A DNA stretch of 6,299 nucleotides, from positions 1 to 6,299 of the forward strand of contig JAURZP010000121.1 in NCBI GenBank assembly GCA_030653335.1. Reading direction: 5' to 3'. Source of the stretch: Methanoregula sp. (GTDB lineage Archaea > Halobacteriota > Methanomicrobia > Methanomicrobiales > Methanospirillaceae). The notes beneath the pieces were generated by a model. It did not search any database. It was not told where the DNA came from and worked only from the letters and a program-made list of their open reading frames with translations. Position numbers and translations under genes: made by a program. Shown here piece after piece: positions 1 through 5,835 of this stretch (position 1 is the first letter of the stretch; each line of letters opens with the position of its first letter).

Positions 1-1196
1 TCAGGGGCAAGAGTTCGCAGTGTTTTTGCCGACTTCCGGTTTTTCATCACCCGGATATTTCGCGATTCATAGTCTGCCAGCACGCTCATGTATGTTTTAA
101 ATGCATCATCGGCCTCGTGGTGGCTGAAGTAGGTATGGACTTCTCCGCACGTGCCGTATTTGGAAGCCATGTAATAGAAATGGTCGCTGGTCTGGAGATA
201 TCGCCAGATTGGTTTATCAACTGCATAGGGTCGTGCCAGCTGGACTGCATGAAACGCTGCCAGCTGCCGGTCGTTTCCCATCCATGCGGAGGTATCCTTC
301 TCAAGGTCTGCCCACGAGATGGTCTCCTTTACATCAATTTCTCCGACTGGTGAGAAACGGGCAATGCTCTCTGATGGCAGGATTGATTCAATATTTCGTT
401 TTGCAAGTTCATCGGGCAGGGAGTTTAAGAAGTTAAATATTCCGGTCTCCTGCCAGAAGTGCTCGCCAAAGGTTTCGTAATCCAGGAACACATTGATCAC
501 ATCTCCATGAGATGAGGCGATCCATTGGGCATAGGTATCGGCAGTTAACGGAAACATGTCCCATGTGCGGTTCGCAAACCGGAATGCAATGTCATCGGAA
601 AACCTGGTGTTTCGAAGTATTACCGGAAGATCTTTGCAGCGGTAGAGATGATTTGGGCTGCGCCACCCAAGAATGCGGTCTACTCCTTCTGTGTAGATAC
701 CGGAAAAACCCATCTCTTTTGTGGTGGCGGCTACATCGTTGTTGAATGTGAATTCAGTATTTTCAAAGATTGTGGGTCGGACTTTGAACAGGTCGTGCAT
801 CAGTTCGGAGTGAAGCCTGACTTGTTCTTTGAATTCAGTTTTATCATGAAAACAACTGGCAATACTGTGGTAGTAGGTCTGCCCGATCATCTCGCTGTTT
901 TTATGTTCTGCCACCTGTTCAAAGAGTGAGAGGGTATCCTTGCTCCATTTTTCCAGCTGCTCAATGAGTATTCCCGATAAGGAAAATGAGCAGGAAAAAC
1001 CATCATCGAGTTTTTCTAAAATAATTTTTGTTGCAGGATTGTAGCACTTTTCTGCGACACGCTCCAGTATTTCTTTATTCAGTCCGTCAAAATAGTGATC
1101 AAAAATCTCTTTTTTTTTCAGTTTAGGGTTGGGTTCAAACTGGCGGTTCAGCCGGTATGGCTGATGAACTTCAAAACCGATACAGATGGGTGGCAT
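1..1196 (-). CDS. Glycoside hydrolase family 57, alpha-amylase type (partial, C-terminus off the left edge)
   Basis: Translating the minus strand from the ATG at 1196 gives 398 residues with no stop up to the window edge, so the C-terminus is missing. GH57 enzymes retain anomeric configuration and act on alpha-1,4-glucans (hydrolysis or transglycosylation) in a seven-stranded barrel. The family's conserved regions appear in order: HQPYRL (residues 11-16), GQTYYHS (105-111), IYTEGVDRIL (167-176) with E170 the likely nucleophile, NVFLDYETFGEHFW (235-248) with D239 the likely acid/base, and TSDHFYYM (336-343). The start is well supported: the protein begins MPPICIGFEVHQPYRL, as archaeal GH57 alpha-amylases do, and a ribosome-binding site lies just upstream. 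I see no signal peptide, so it is probably cytoplasmic and acts on stored glycogen. Both catalytic residues are present. Amylase versus glucanotransferase cannot be settled from sequence alone. Euryarchaeal relatives are about 400-490 residues, so little may be missing. Confidence 0.93.
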   Translation of the reverse strand, partial: MPPICIGFEVHQPYRLNRQFEPNPKLKKKEIFDHYFDGLNKEILERVAEKCYNPATKIILEKLDDGFSCSFSLSGILIEQLEKWSKDTLSLFEQVAEHKNSEMIGQTYYHSIASCFHDKTEFKEQVRLHSELMHDLFKVRPTIFENTEFTFNNDVAATTKEMGFSGIYTEGVDRILGWRSPNHLYRCKDLPVILRNTRFSDDIAFRFANRTWDMFPLTADTYAQWIASSHGDVINVFLDYETFGEHFWQETGIFNFLNSLPDELAKRNIESILPSESIARFSPVGEIDVKETISWADLEKDTSAWMGNDRQLAAFHAVQLARPYAVDKPIWRYLQTSDHFYYMASKYGTCGEVHTYFSHHEADDAFKTYMSVLADYESRNIRVMKNRKSAKTLRTLAP

Positions 1197-1200
1197 GGCA

Positions 1201-1205
1201 ATCAC
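1201..1205 (-). promoter_or_regulatory. Ribosome-binding site of the GH57 gene
   Basis: On the minus strand, GTGAT stands four bases before the ATG. It matches the 3' part of the archaeal Shine-Dalgarno consensus GGAGGTGAT, and the short spacing is normal for that end of the motif. The reading frame stays open a little further upstream, so this site, together with the family-typical N-terminus, is what fixes the ATG at 1196. Confidence 0.6.
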
Positions 1206-1295
1206 TTGTTGTTTTTTTAAAAGGGGATAACAATCCAACCGTGTATCAGACAAGCTGGACGATCAGTGCCAGCCGGTTATTTTTTTTAAAGATAT

Positions 1296-1331
1296 CCATG
1301 AGAAAGCAGGGATATGAATATATCCTCATGG
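1296..1331. repeat. Nested inverted repeat in the putative GH57 leader
   Basis: The outer arms CCATGAG (1296-1302) and CTCATGG (1325-1331) are perfect 7-bp complements. Inside them GGATAT (1310-1315) and ATATCC (1320-1325) form a second 6-bp stem with a four-base loop; the two stems share base 1325. The structure sits about 100-135 bp upstream of the GH57 start. It could be an RNA hairpin in a long leader or a dimeric protein-binding site. I cannot distinguish these, and short stems of this kind also occur by chance. Confidence 0.35.
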
Positions 1332-1381
1332 AAGTTGCGGACCGTTCCTTTCCCCGGTATTACTAAATAACCGGTTTGTAT

Positions 1382-1396
1382 GATATATACGTTTCT
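1382..1396 (-). promoter_or_regulatory. Candidate archaeal promoter (BRE/TATA) for GH57
   Basis: The minus strand reads AGAAACGTATATATC, an A-rich BRE-like element directly before a TATA-like core. Archaeal transcription normally starts about 25 bases downstream, here near 1359. That would give a leader of roughly 160 nt including the inverted repeat at 1296-1331. This rests on sequence resemblance only; the AT-rich box at 1278-1291 is a competitor. Confidence 0.35.
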
Positions 1397-1480
1397 ACAA
1401 TTACAGCCAGAGATCAGAATAAAAAAATGAAACGCAACATGGGGAATTGCACCTGACGGCATTGATTTATTTTTTTTGTT

Positions 1481-1528
1481 AAATCCTGCCGGCGATCTGG
1501 CAAATTTTTATGTAATGCGGCAGGATTT
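1481..1528 (-). terminator. Hairpin downstream of the kinase gene, possible terminator
   Basis: AAATCCTGCCG (1481-1491) and CGGCAGGATTT (1518-1528) are perfect 11-bp inverted arms around a 26-nt loop, beginning within ten bases of the kinase stop codon. That position suggests a 3'-end or RNA-stabilising structure for the minus-strand kinase transcript. However, the long T tract (1526-1533) follows the stem only on the plus strand, where no gene is read. On the minus strand the stem is followed by TTTAAC and an A run. It is therefore not a standard terminator for the kinase. The arms are flanked by a 12-bp direct repeat (1469-1480 and 1525-1536). Confidence 0.4.
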
Positions 1529-1535
1529 TTTTTGT

Positions 1536-2786
1536 TCAGAACTGATCCAGAACAAAAGCACTGGATGAAAGAATATCTCCAAGTCCGGAGGATTTCTTAA
1601 TATCTTTTACAATGATTGCCGGAATCATCACAATCGTATGCGTTTTGGTACGAAAAATACCCGGTGATATTTGCGGGCCGAATGTCTTATCCACTTCCGC
1701 AATAGCGATGATGCCTGCGGGTGAAATTTCCATATGGGTTCCATGTGCTGCCTGAGCAACTGCACGTGCGGCTGATAGCAGGGCATTTTGTGATTTTTCC
1801 GCATGTGCGCAATCATTTCTGATAACCTGCACATAATAGCCAAACGTGTGAAGATGGAGACGTCTTAGTCCGCTTTTTTTACAGACAAAAAGAGCTCCTT
1901 TTACCAGTTGAAGCGGAGAGAGAATCTCAAAAATTTTCGGGTCTCTGTTGTTGGAGTTCAGACAATCAAGGAGTAACACAAGTTCGTGTTCATTGAGTCC
2001 TATACTGTCTGCCACCGGCAGAATATGCTTAATAAAACCGCGAATAATTTTATTATCGTTAACCGATACGCATTCCACATGAACCCGCATCCGGTTGTTA
2101 TTCTTTTTCATAAGCCGGCACTGTTCTGCTGCCTGACAAAATTCTTCATCGGTCTGAAGGTACTGGTAACCGGAGAGAAACGCACGGGTGTAATGAGCGA
2201 TTCCCTGACTGAACGCATCCATTCTCTTACCCGGAATAAGTACAGATTCCGGAGTATGAGCCGGGGATGCAATGAAACGATTATTTCTTGGGGTCACTCC
2301 TTTTTCGAGAGGCACAAGATCTGGCGGATATTCAAAGATGAGATGGATGGTATCAGAAGAGGGTTCATTTCCCGCTTTGAGATCGAGCAGATGGACCCCT
2401 GCATTGGTAAGGATTTTTTGGGTGTCCGGTCCTGGGGAATGGGTGATACAGAGCACATCTGAAATGCCGGACGATGCCAGGTGGACTGCCGCGATACCGG
2501 CCTGACCTCCGATGACGAGATAGCCGTAATCTGCAAACAAGCGGGTGAACTGCTGGTACATATGAGGGTCTGTCACAAACCACTCTTCAGCTGTGCAGGT
2601 CTGCATGGAATGCAGGAGCTGCAACCGTAGTTCTGAGAGGATTGGGAGATTTAAGAGCGATGATCCGAGTAATTCCGGAGTTACGGTTATGATACGGTCA
2701 AGGTTTACATTGAATCCGACAATTGTTGAGTTTAACGGTATGGAACTGACATTATCGTAGAGTTTTTGCCATATACTTTCGTCCAT
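1536..2786 (-). CDS. pfkC: ADP-dependent phosphofructokinase/glucokinase family sugar kinase
   Basis: This 416-residue protein matches the ADP-dependent sugar kinase family (ribokinase fold), which transfers phosphate from ADP to glucose and/or fructose 6-phosphate in the archaeal modified Embden-Meyerhof pathway. Visible motifs in order: GFNVNLD near the N-terminus (24-30, substrate side), GGQAGIAA (93-100), HVE (236-238), the metal-associated NxxE motif in IGLNEHEL (262-269, N265/E268), RRLHLHTFGYYV (308-319), and GLGD (401-404) with D404 the expected catalytic base near the C-terminus. It is shorter than characterised archaeal members (about 450-470 residues) but keeps the motifs of the set, so it looks active, not decayed. 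ATG at 2786 is the natural start; upstream AGGGA about ten bases away is only a weak ribosome-binding site. The GH57 gene follows on the same strand after a 339-bp gap. Glucose versus fructose 6-phosphate preference cannot be read confidently from sequence; methanococcal members use both. Confidence 0.9.
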   Translation of the reverse strand: MDESIWQKLYDNVSSIPLNSTIVGFNVNLDRIITVTPELLGSSLLNLPILSELRLQLLHSMQTCTAEEWFVTDPHMYQQFTRLFADYGYLVIGGQAGIAAVHLASSGISDVLCITHSPGPDTQKILTNAGVHLLDLKAGNEPSSDTIHLIFEYPPDLVPLEKGVTPRNNRFIASPAHTPESVLIPGKRMDAFSQGIAHYTRAFLSGYQYLQTDEEFCQAAEQCRLMKKNNNRMRVHVECVSVNDNKIIRGFIKHILPVADSIGLNEHELVLLLDCLNSNNRDPKIFEILSPLQLVKGALFVCKKSGLRRLHLHTFGYYVQVIRNDCAHAEKSQNALLSAARAVAQAAHGTHMEISPAGIIAIAEVDKTFGPQISPGIFRTKTHTIVMIPAIIVKDIKKSSGLGDILSSSAFVLDQF

Positions 2787-2887
2787 GTGAAAATTTCCCT
2801 GAATTCTTTTTTGGTGTTGTGTGATTTCAAATGTTTGATTGAAAAAATCCGGAGTATTTGCATGAATCAGTGAGTCTGGAAAGAATT

Positions 2888-2912
2888 GTGAAATTCACGT
2901 CTATATCTGACG
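2888..2912 (-). promoter_or_regulatory. Candidate kinase promoter with palindromic operator-like element
   Basis: On the minus strand a TATA-like AGATATAG (about 2901-2908) lies inside arms CGTC/GACG (2898-2901 and 2909-2912). Immediately downstream is the palindrome GTGAATTTCAC (2888-2898, five-base arms around one central base). Transcription would start near 2880, about 95 nt before the ATG, so the palindrome falls between the TATA box and the start, where an archaeal repressor would block initiation. The BRE is weak. The call is inferred from motif resemblance and spacing. Confidence 0.35.
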
Positions 2913-2995
2913 AATGATTTCTTCACATTTACCCCCAAAAAGGCGTTTCTTTCACTTTCCACCCACTTTAGCCCATCAGACAAGAGATCTGCCTT

Positions 2996-3015
2996 CCAAT
3001 TGAGCCCAATTGAGC
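2996..3015. repeat. Perfect 10-bp tandem duplication
   Basis: CCAATTGAGC occurs twice in direct succession (2996-3005 and 3006-3015) with no mismatch. The second copy runs into a GCTCT/AGAGC hairpin (3014-3018 with 3023-3027). It could be a replication-slippage duplication or paired protein-binding half sites one helical turn apart; nothing else tells which. Confidence 0.6.
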
Positions 3016-3073
3016 TCTTTTTAGAGCCTGATTTATACTGAATCCAGCCTAACGGGGCGCATTTTGCAGTTTT

Positions 3074-3088
3074 CCGAAAAGATATAGA
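3074..3088 (+). promoter_or_regulatory. Candidate BRE/TATA promoter pointing toward glgP
   Basis: CCGAAAA followed directly by GATATAGA resembles an archaeal BRE plus TATA pair. Transcription would begin near 3110, so the product would be either a roughly 450-nt glgP leader or a separate small RNA spanning the repeats at 3146 and 3227. The TATA core AGATATAGA also appears in the kinase promoter candidate on the other strand. Confidence 0.3.
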
Positions 3089-3145
3089 TCCATTTTTTGC
3101 GAACTAGACACTTTTTTTAAGAGCCGTGACTCTTTATGCGAAGGA

Positions 3146-3167
3146 GGTCTACGTCGTAGAAGTGGGT
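3146..3167. repeat. 22-nt direct repeat, copy 1, with palindromic core
   Basis: This copy begins GGTCTACG and ends TGGGT. Its core TCTACGTCGTAGA (3148-3160) is a perfect palindrome with six-base arms around one central T. It matches the copy at 3227 at 19 of 22 positions. A TATA-like TTTTTATATCTA follows at 3169-3180, so this copy abuts a possible promoter; the same box can also be read on the minus strand. Confidence 0.6.
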
Positions 3168-3226
3168 ATTTTTATATCTACACTCATCCCATCCCCTTTT
3201 ACACCCGGCCCCCTTCACTGATAGAT

Positions 3227-3248
3227 GGTCTACGACGGAGAAATGGGT
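3227..3248. repeat. 22-nt direct repeat, copy 2
   Basis: Identical to the copy at 3146 except at repeat positions 9 (A for T), 12 (G for T) and 17 (A for G). The changes leave an imperfect palindrome, TCTACGACGGAGA (3229-3241). Spacing between copies is 81 bp, with the TATA-like stretch between them. Paired operators or repeated RNA elements are both possible. Confidence 0.6.
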
Positions 3249-3490
3249 TTGGCGGAGTGCAGGTCAAAAAAAGGAACGGGACTGTGTATCCGAACCTGTT
3301 GGTCTGATTATATGCACCCGGAATGCCTGCAGCATGAAAAAATGGATTTTTATTCCATATGACGCCTTAAAAAACCCCGCTGGAGTACAGATAAAAAAAC
3401 TTCAAAGGTTTTCACGCTAAGATAAACAAGCATCGGACAAAAAAACCCTAATCATCCCGGCAAAAACCGGATAATCCAGAATTCAATACA

Positions 3491-3521
3491 AAAAAAATAT
3501 TTTCATTACAATACTTTTTAA
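3491..3521 (+). promoter_or_regulatory. glgP: AT-rich candidate proximal promoter of glgP
   Basis: Two TATA-like stretches lie just upstream of the gene: AAAAAAATATTTT (3491-3503), which would place the start of transcription near 3522 and give a leader of about 40 nt, and CTTTTTAAA (3514-3522), which would give a nearly leaderless transcript. Neither has a clear BRE, so this is a weak call. Confidence 0.25.
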
Positions 3522-3548
3522 AGGAGTTAAATCCACTACTCTTTGACT

Positions 3549-3554
3549 GAGGGG
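3549..3554 (+). promoter_or_regulatory. glgP: Ribosome-binding site of glgP, supporting the GTG start
   Basis: GAGGGG ends five bases before the GTG at 3560. An in-frame TGA at 3548-3550 overlaps it, so translation cannot begin further upstream in this frame. The next internal ATG (3665-3667) would remove the conserved LAYNLWWSWNP segment, so GTG is the only sensible start. The AAGGAG at 3521-3526 is too far away to serve this start. Confidence 0.6.
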
Positions 3555-3559
3555 TATTT

Positions 3560-5725
3560 GTGGCTGTCAACAGCAATACGGATTTTCCAAAAGTACCGGA
3601 TCGCATTTCGGGACTCATCGATCTGGCATACAATCTCTGGTGGAGCTGGAACCCGGCTGTAAAGATGGTTTTTAAAAATCTAAACCCTCAGGCATGGGTC
3701 GATAGTATCCATAACCCGGTAAAAATGCTGCGGGAACTACCTGAAGAAACCCTGGTGGCCGCTTCTAAAAACCCCTTGTACCTCAGACATTACGATCTCG
3801 TGATGGCTTGTTTCAAAAAGGAGATGAACCAGAACAACAGCTGGTTTACCGAACATTTCCCTGATAGTCAAGGTCTTTCTATTGCCTATTTTTCTGCAGA
3901 ATATGGGCTCCAGCACTCCCTGCCTTTTTATGCAGGGGGTCTTGGTTTTCTAGCCGGGGATCACTTAAAAGAGTCCAGTGATCTCGGCTTGCCGCTTGTT
4001 GCTGTTGGCTTTATGTATTCGGAGGGGTATCTTCACCAGCATATCGGAGCAGATGGATGGCAGGCCGATATCAATGAGCTCCTGAACCGGGATGCAGCGC
4101 CAATCAAACGAGTCATGTATAACCATGACACCCAGCTGGTGGCGCGGGTACCGTTTATCAATCCCCCGATCTATGTGGCAGTCTGGAAAGTTGACGTAGG
4201 AAATATTCCTCTCTACCTGCTGGATACCGATATTAAAGAGAATAGTCCGGTCAACCGGATGATCTCTTATCGCCTCTACACCGGTGACAATGAACTGAGA
4301 CTCCGGCAGGAGATTGTGCTTGGAATTGGTGGAAGTTATGTTCTGGACATTCTTGGCATACGCCCTTCCATTATCCACCTGAATGAAGGGCACCCGGCAT
4401 TTGCCCTTCTCGAACGGATTCGCGAACAGGTTTCTGAAAATATGAGCTTTTCAGAAGCCTCAAAAATAGTGCGCGAGACAAGCATCTTTACCACCCATAC
4501 TCCGGTACCGGCCGGTCACGATGCATTTCCCTACTCCCTGATGGACAAATATTTCTCTCATTATTTTCCCCTTCTTGGTATAGACCGACAAACGTTCCTC
4601 GACTTAGGACATACCTCAACGGATCATGGGGAATTGTTCAACATGACCGCATTTGCCTTGAAAATGTGTACCTTTAAAAATGGCGTAAGCAAAAAGCATG
4701 GCGAGGTTGCACGGGAGATGTGGCAGCCACTCTGGCCGGACATCCCAAAAGAAAAAATTCCGATCCGCCACATAACAAACGGCGTACATGTACCAACGTG
4801 GCTCGATCCCAAAATGGAACTCTTATTCAACAAATATTTCTCACCCTCCTGCCCGAAATGGATGGAAGAACATGACAGCCCGCTCATATGGGAAATGATC
4901 AGTGAGATTCCGGATGAAGAATTATGGGTGGTCCATACTACGCTCAAAAGAAAACTGGTCAACAGGATACGGGAGTTCAAGCGCCGTAAATGGAGTGGTG
5001 AAGGAACGGATCCTGTCAATGTGATTACCGGTGGAGCCCTGCTCGATCCTTATGCCCTCACAATTGGATTTGCCCGCAGGTTTTCTACCTATAAGCGTGC
5101 CGATCTCATCTTTAGTGATCTCGAACGACTCAAAAGGATTGTAAACAACCGGTGGATGCCGGTGCAGATCGTTTTTGCAGGAAAAGCTCATCCTGCCGAT
5201 GACGATGGAAAACGAATCATCCAGAAGATCTACCGGTATGCCCACCAGCAGGATTTCGGTGGGCGGATTGCTTTTGTTGAGGACTATGGAGAACAGATGG
5301 CACAATATCTTGTGCATGGTGTTGATGTCTGGCTCAACAACCCGGTCCCCCCCATGGAAGCCTGCGGAACCAGCGGGATAAAAGCCTCGTTAAACGGGGT
5401 CTTGCATATGAGTGTGCTCGATGGCTGGTGGATTGAAGGATATAACGGGAAAAACGGGTGGGCTTTTGGAGACAGTGCTTCCGGACTGAACCAGGATCGC
5501 GGGGATGCCGAACAGCTTTATAATCTGCTCGAACGCGAAGTGATCCCGATGTACTACACACTTTCCGATGACGGAATTCCACATATGTGGGTGAAAAAAA
5601 TGAAAGAGACCATAAGGAGCACTGCCGGCAAATTCTCTGCAAAAAGGATGCTAAAGGAATATGTCAGAAACGGGTATTACCCTGCCCTGACGTTAGCGGC
5701 GAACTACAAAAAAGAGGTGATATGA
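3560..5725 (+). CDS. glgP: Alpha-glucan (glycogen/maltodextrin) phosphorylase, GT35
   Basis: This 721-residue, PLP-dependent enzyme removes terminal alpha-1,4-glucose units from glycogen or maltodextrin with phosphate, giving glucose 1-phosphate without spending nucleotide. It belongs to the short, unregulated phosphorylase type found in archaea and thermophilic bacteria. An N-terminal DUF3417-like segment (about 13-90, with LAYNLWWSWNP) precedes the catalytic part. Motifs: AYFSAEYGL (109-117), AGGLGFLAGDH (125-135), NEGHPAF (275-281), THTPVPAGHD (312-321, H313), RHITNGVH (403-410), ARRFSTYKRADL (505-516, R507 and K512 expected to bind phosphate), and EACGTSGIK (600-608) with K608 the PLP-binding lysine and E600 in the active site. 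All expected catalytic residues are present and the frame is intact. No signal peptide or membrane segment is seen, so it is cytoplasmic. It is divergent from the kinase and convergent with PPDK, and therefore transcribed alone here. Glycogen versus short maltodextrin preference is unknown. Confidence 0.96.
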   Translation: MAVNSNTDFPKVPDRISGLIDLAYNLWWSWNPAVKMVFKNLNPQAWVDSIHNPVKMLRELPEETLVAASKNPLYLRHYDLVMACFKKEMNQNNSWFTEHFPDSQGLSIAYFSAEYGLQHSLPFYAGGLGFLAGDHLKESSDLGLPLVAVGFMYSEGYLHQHIGADGWQADINELLNRDAAPIKRVMYNHDTQLVARVPFINPPIYVAVWKVDVGNIPLYLLDTDIKENSPVNRMISYRLYTGDNELRLRQEIVLGIGGSYVLDILGIRPSIIHLNEGHPAFALLERIREQVSENMSFSEASKIVRETSIFTTHTPVPAGHDAFPYSLMDKYFSHYFPLLGIDRQTFLDLGHTSTDHGELFNMTAFALKMCTFKNGVSKKHGEVAREMWQPLWPDIPKEKIPIRHITNGVHVPTWLDPKMELLFNKYFSPSCPKWMEEHDSPLIWEMISEIPDEELWVVHTTLKRKLVNRIREFKRRKWSGEGTDPVNVITGGALLDPYALTIGFARRFSTYKRADLIFSDLERLKRIVNNRWMPVQIVFAGKAHPADDDGKRIIQKIYRYAHQQDFGGRIAFVEDYGEQMAQYLVHGVDVWLNNPVPPMEACGTSGIKASLNGVLHMSVLDGWWIEGYNGKNGWAFGDSASGLNQDRGDAEQLYNLLEREVIPMYYTLSDDGIPHMWVKKMKETIRSTAGKFSAKRMLKEYVRNGYYPALTLAANYKKEVI

Positions 5726-5729
5726 CCAC

Positions 5730-5764
5730 TTTTTTTATGGTTGTTTTTGCCGGCTCCGTTTTTT
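5730..5764 (+). terminator. Oligo-T termination region after glgP
   Basis: Three T tracts follow the glgP stop closely on the coding strand: seven Ts at 5730-5736, five at 5744-5748 and six at 5759-5764. Archaeal RNA polymerase can terminate at such tracts without a hairpin. The GCCGGC at 5749-5754 before the third tract is self-complementary but too short to count as a stem. Confidence 0.5.
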
Positions 5765-5770
5765 AATTGT

Positions 5771-5810
5771 TGCAGAGTTCCTGCATTTGCCCGGTCAAAT
5801 ATTAATATTT
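5771..5810. repeat. Small hairpin and AT palindrome in the convergent spacer
   Basis: TGCAG (5771-5775) pairs with CTGCA (5781-5785) around a five-base loop. Further on, AAATATTAATATTT (5797-5810) is a perfect 14-bp palindrome. Both lie between the 3' ends of glgP and the PPDK gene, about 25-65 bp past the PPDK stop, so they may serve 3'-end formation of the minus-strand transcript. No long T tract follows on that strand. Confidence 0.35.
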
Positions 5811-5835
5811 CTGGTGTGGGAATGGATTTGCCTCT

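Larger units (their letters stand above)
1197..1535. other. Non-coding stretch between the kinase stop and the GH57 start
   Basis: No convincing gene lies here on either strand. A short plus-strand open frame (1157-1366) overlaps the GH57 5' end antisense and has no recognisable family, so I treat it as chance. The region holds the GH57 ribosome-binding site, candidate promoter boxes, a nested inverted repeat (1296-1331) and the hairpin after the kinase stop (1481-1528). A second AT-rich box on the minus strand, CTTTAAAAAAAATA (1278-1291), is an alternative TATA element that would give a shorter GH57 leader. The gap is long enough for GH57 to have its own promoter, though read-through from the kinase is possible. 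Confidence 0.7.
2787..3559. other. Long divergent non-coding region between the kinase and glgP
   Basis: These 773 bp separate divergently transcribed genes and show no credible protein gene or recognisable tRNA, rRNA, RNase P or SRP RNA. Contents, left to right: a palindromic kinase promoter candidate (2888-2912), a 10-bp tandem duplication (2996-3015) running into a small GCTCT/AGAGC hairpin (3014-3027), a BRE/TATA-like site (3074-3088), a small AAGAG/CTCTT hairpin (3119-3134), two 22-nt direct repeats (3146 and 3227) around a TATA-like stretch, an ATGGA/TCCAT hairpin (3342-3358) with a T run after it on the minus strand, and an AT-rich glgP promoter region. Its length and repeat content exceed what two simple archaeal promoters need. 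Confidence 0.7.

Noticed and set aside
1157..1366. Plus-strand 69-codon open frame overlapping the GH57 5' end
   Set aside because: It runs antisense to the conserved GH57 N-terminus and continues into non-coding DNA, resembles no family I recognise and has no clear ribosome-binding site.
1986..2462. Plus-strand 158-codon open frame inside the kinase gene
   Set aside because: It lies entirely antisense to the conserved kinase frame, whose motifs explain the sequence; the protein has no recognisable domain.
3146..3248. The two 22-nt repeats as a short CRISPR array
   Set aside because: There are only two copies with three mismatches, the 59-bp spacer is too long for typical arrays, and no cas gene is present.
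3342..3358. ATGGA/TCCAT hairpin followed by a T run on the minus strand, as a terminator
   Set aside because: The stem is only five AT-rich pairs and no minus-strand gene lies upstream of it.
3448..3633. Minus-strand 61-codon frame across the glgP start
   Set aside because: It overlaps the conserved phosphorylase N-terminus antisense and shows no coding features.
3965..4393. Minus-strand 142-codon open frame inside glgP, and similar ones at 4624-5019 and 4922-5317
   Set aside because: They are antisense shadows of phosphorylase codons, with no family resemblance and no promoter or ribosome-binding evidence.
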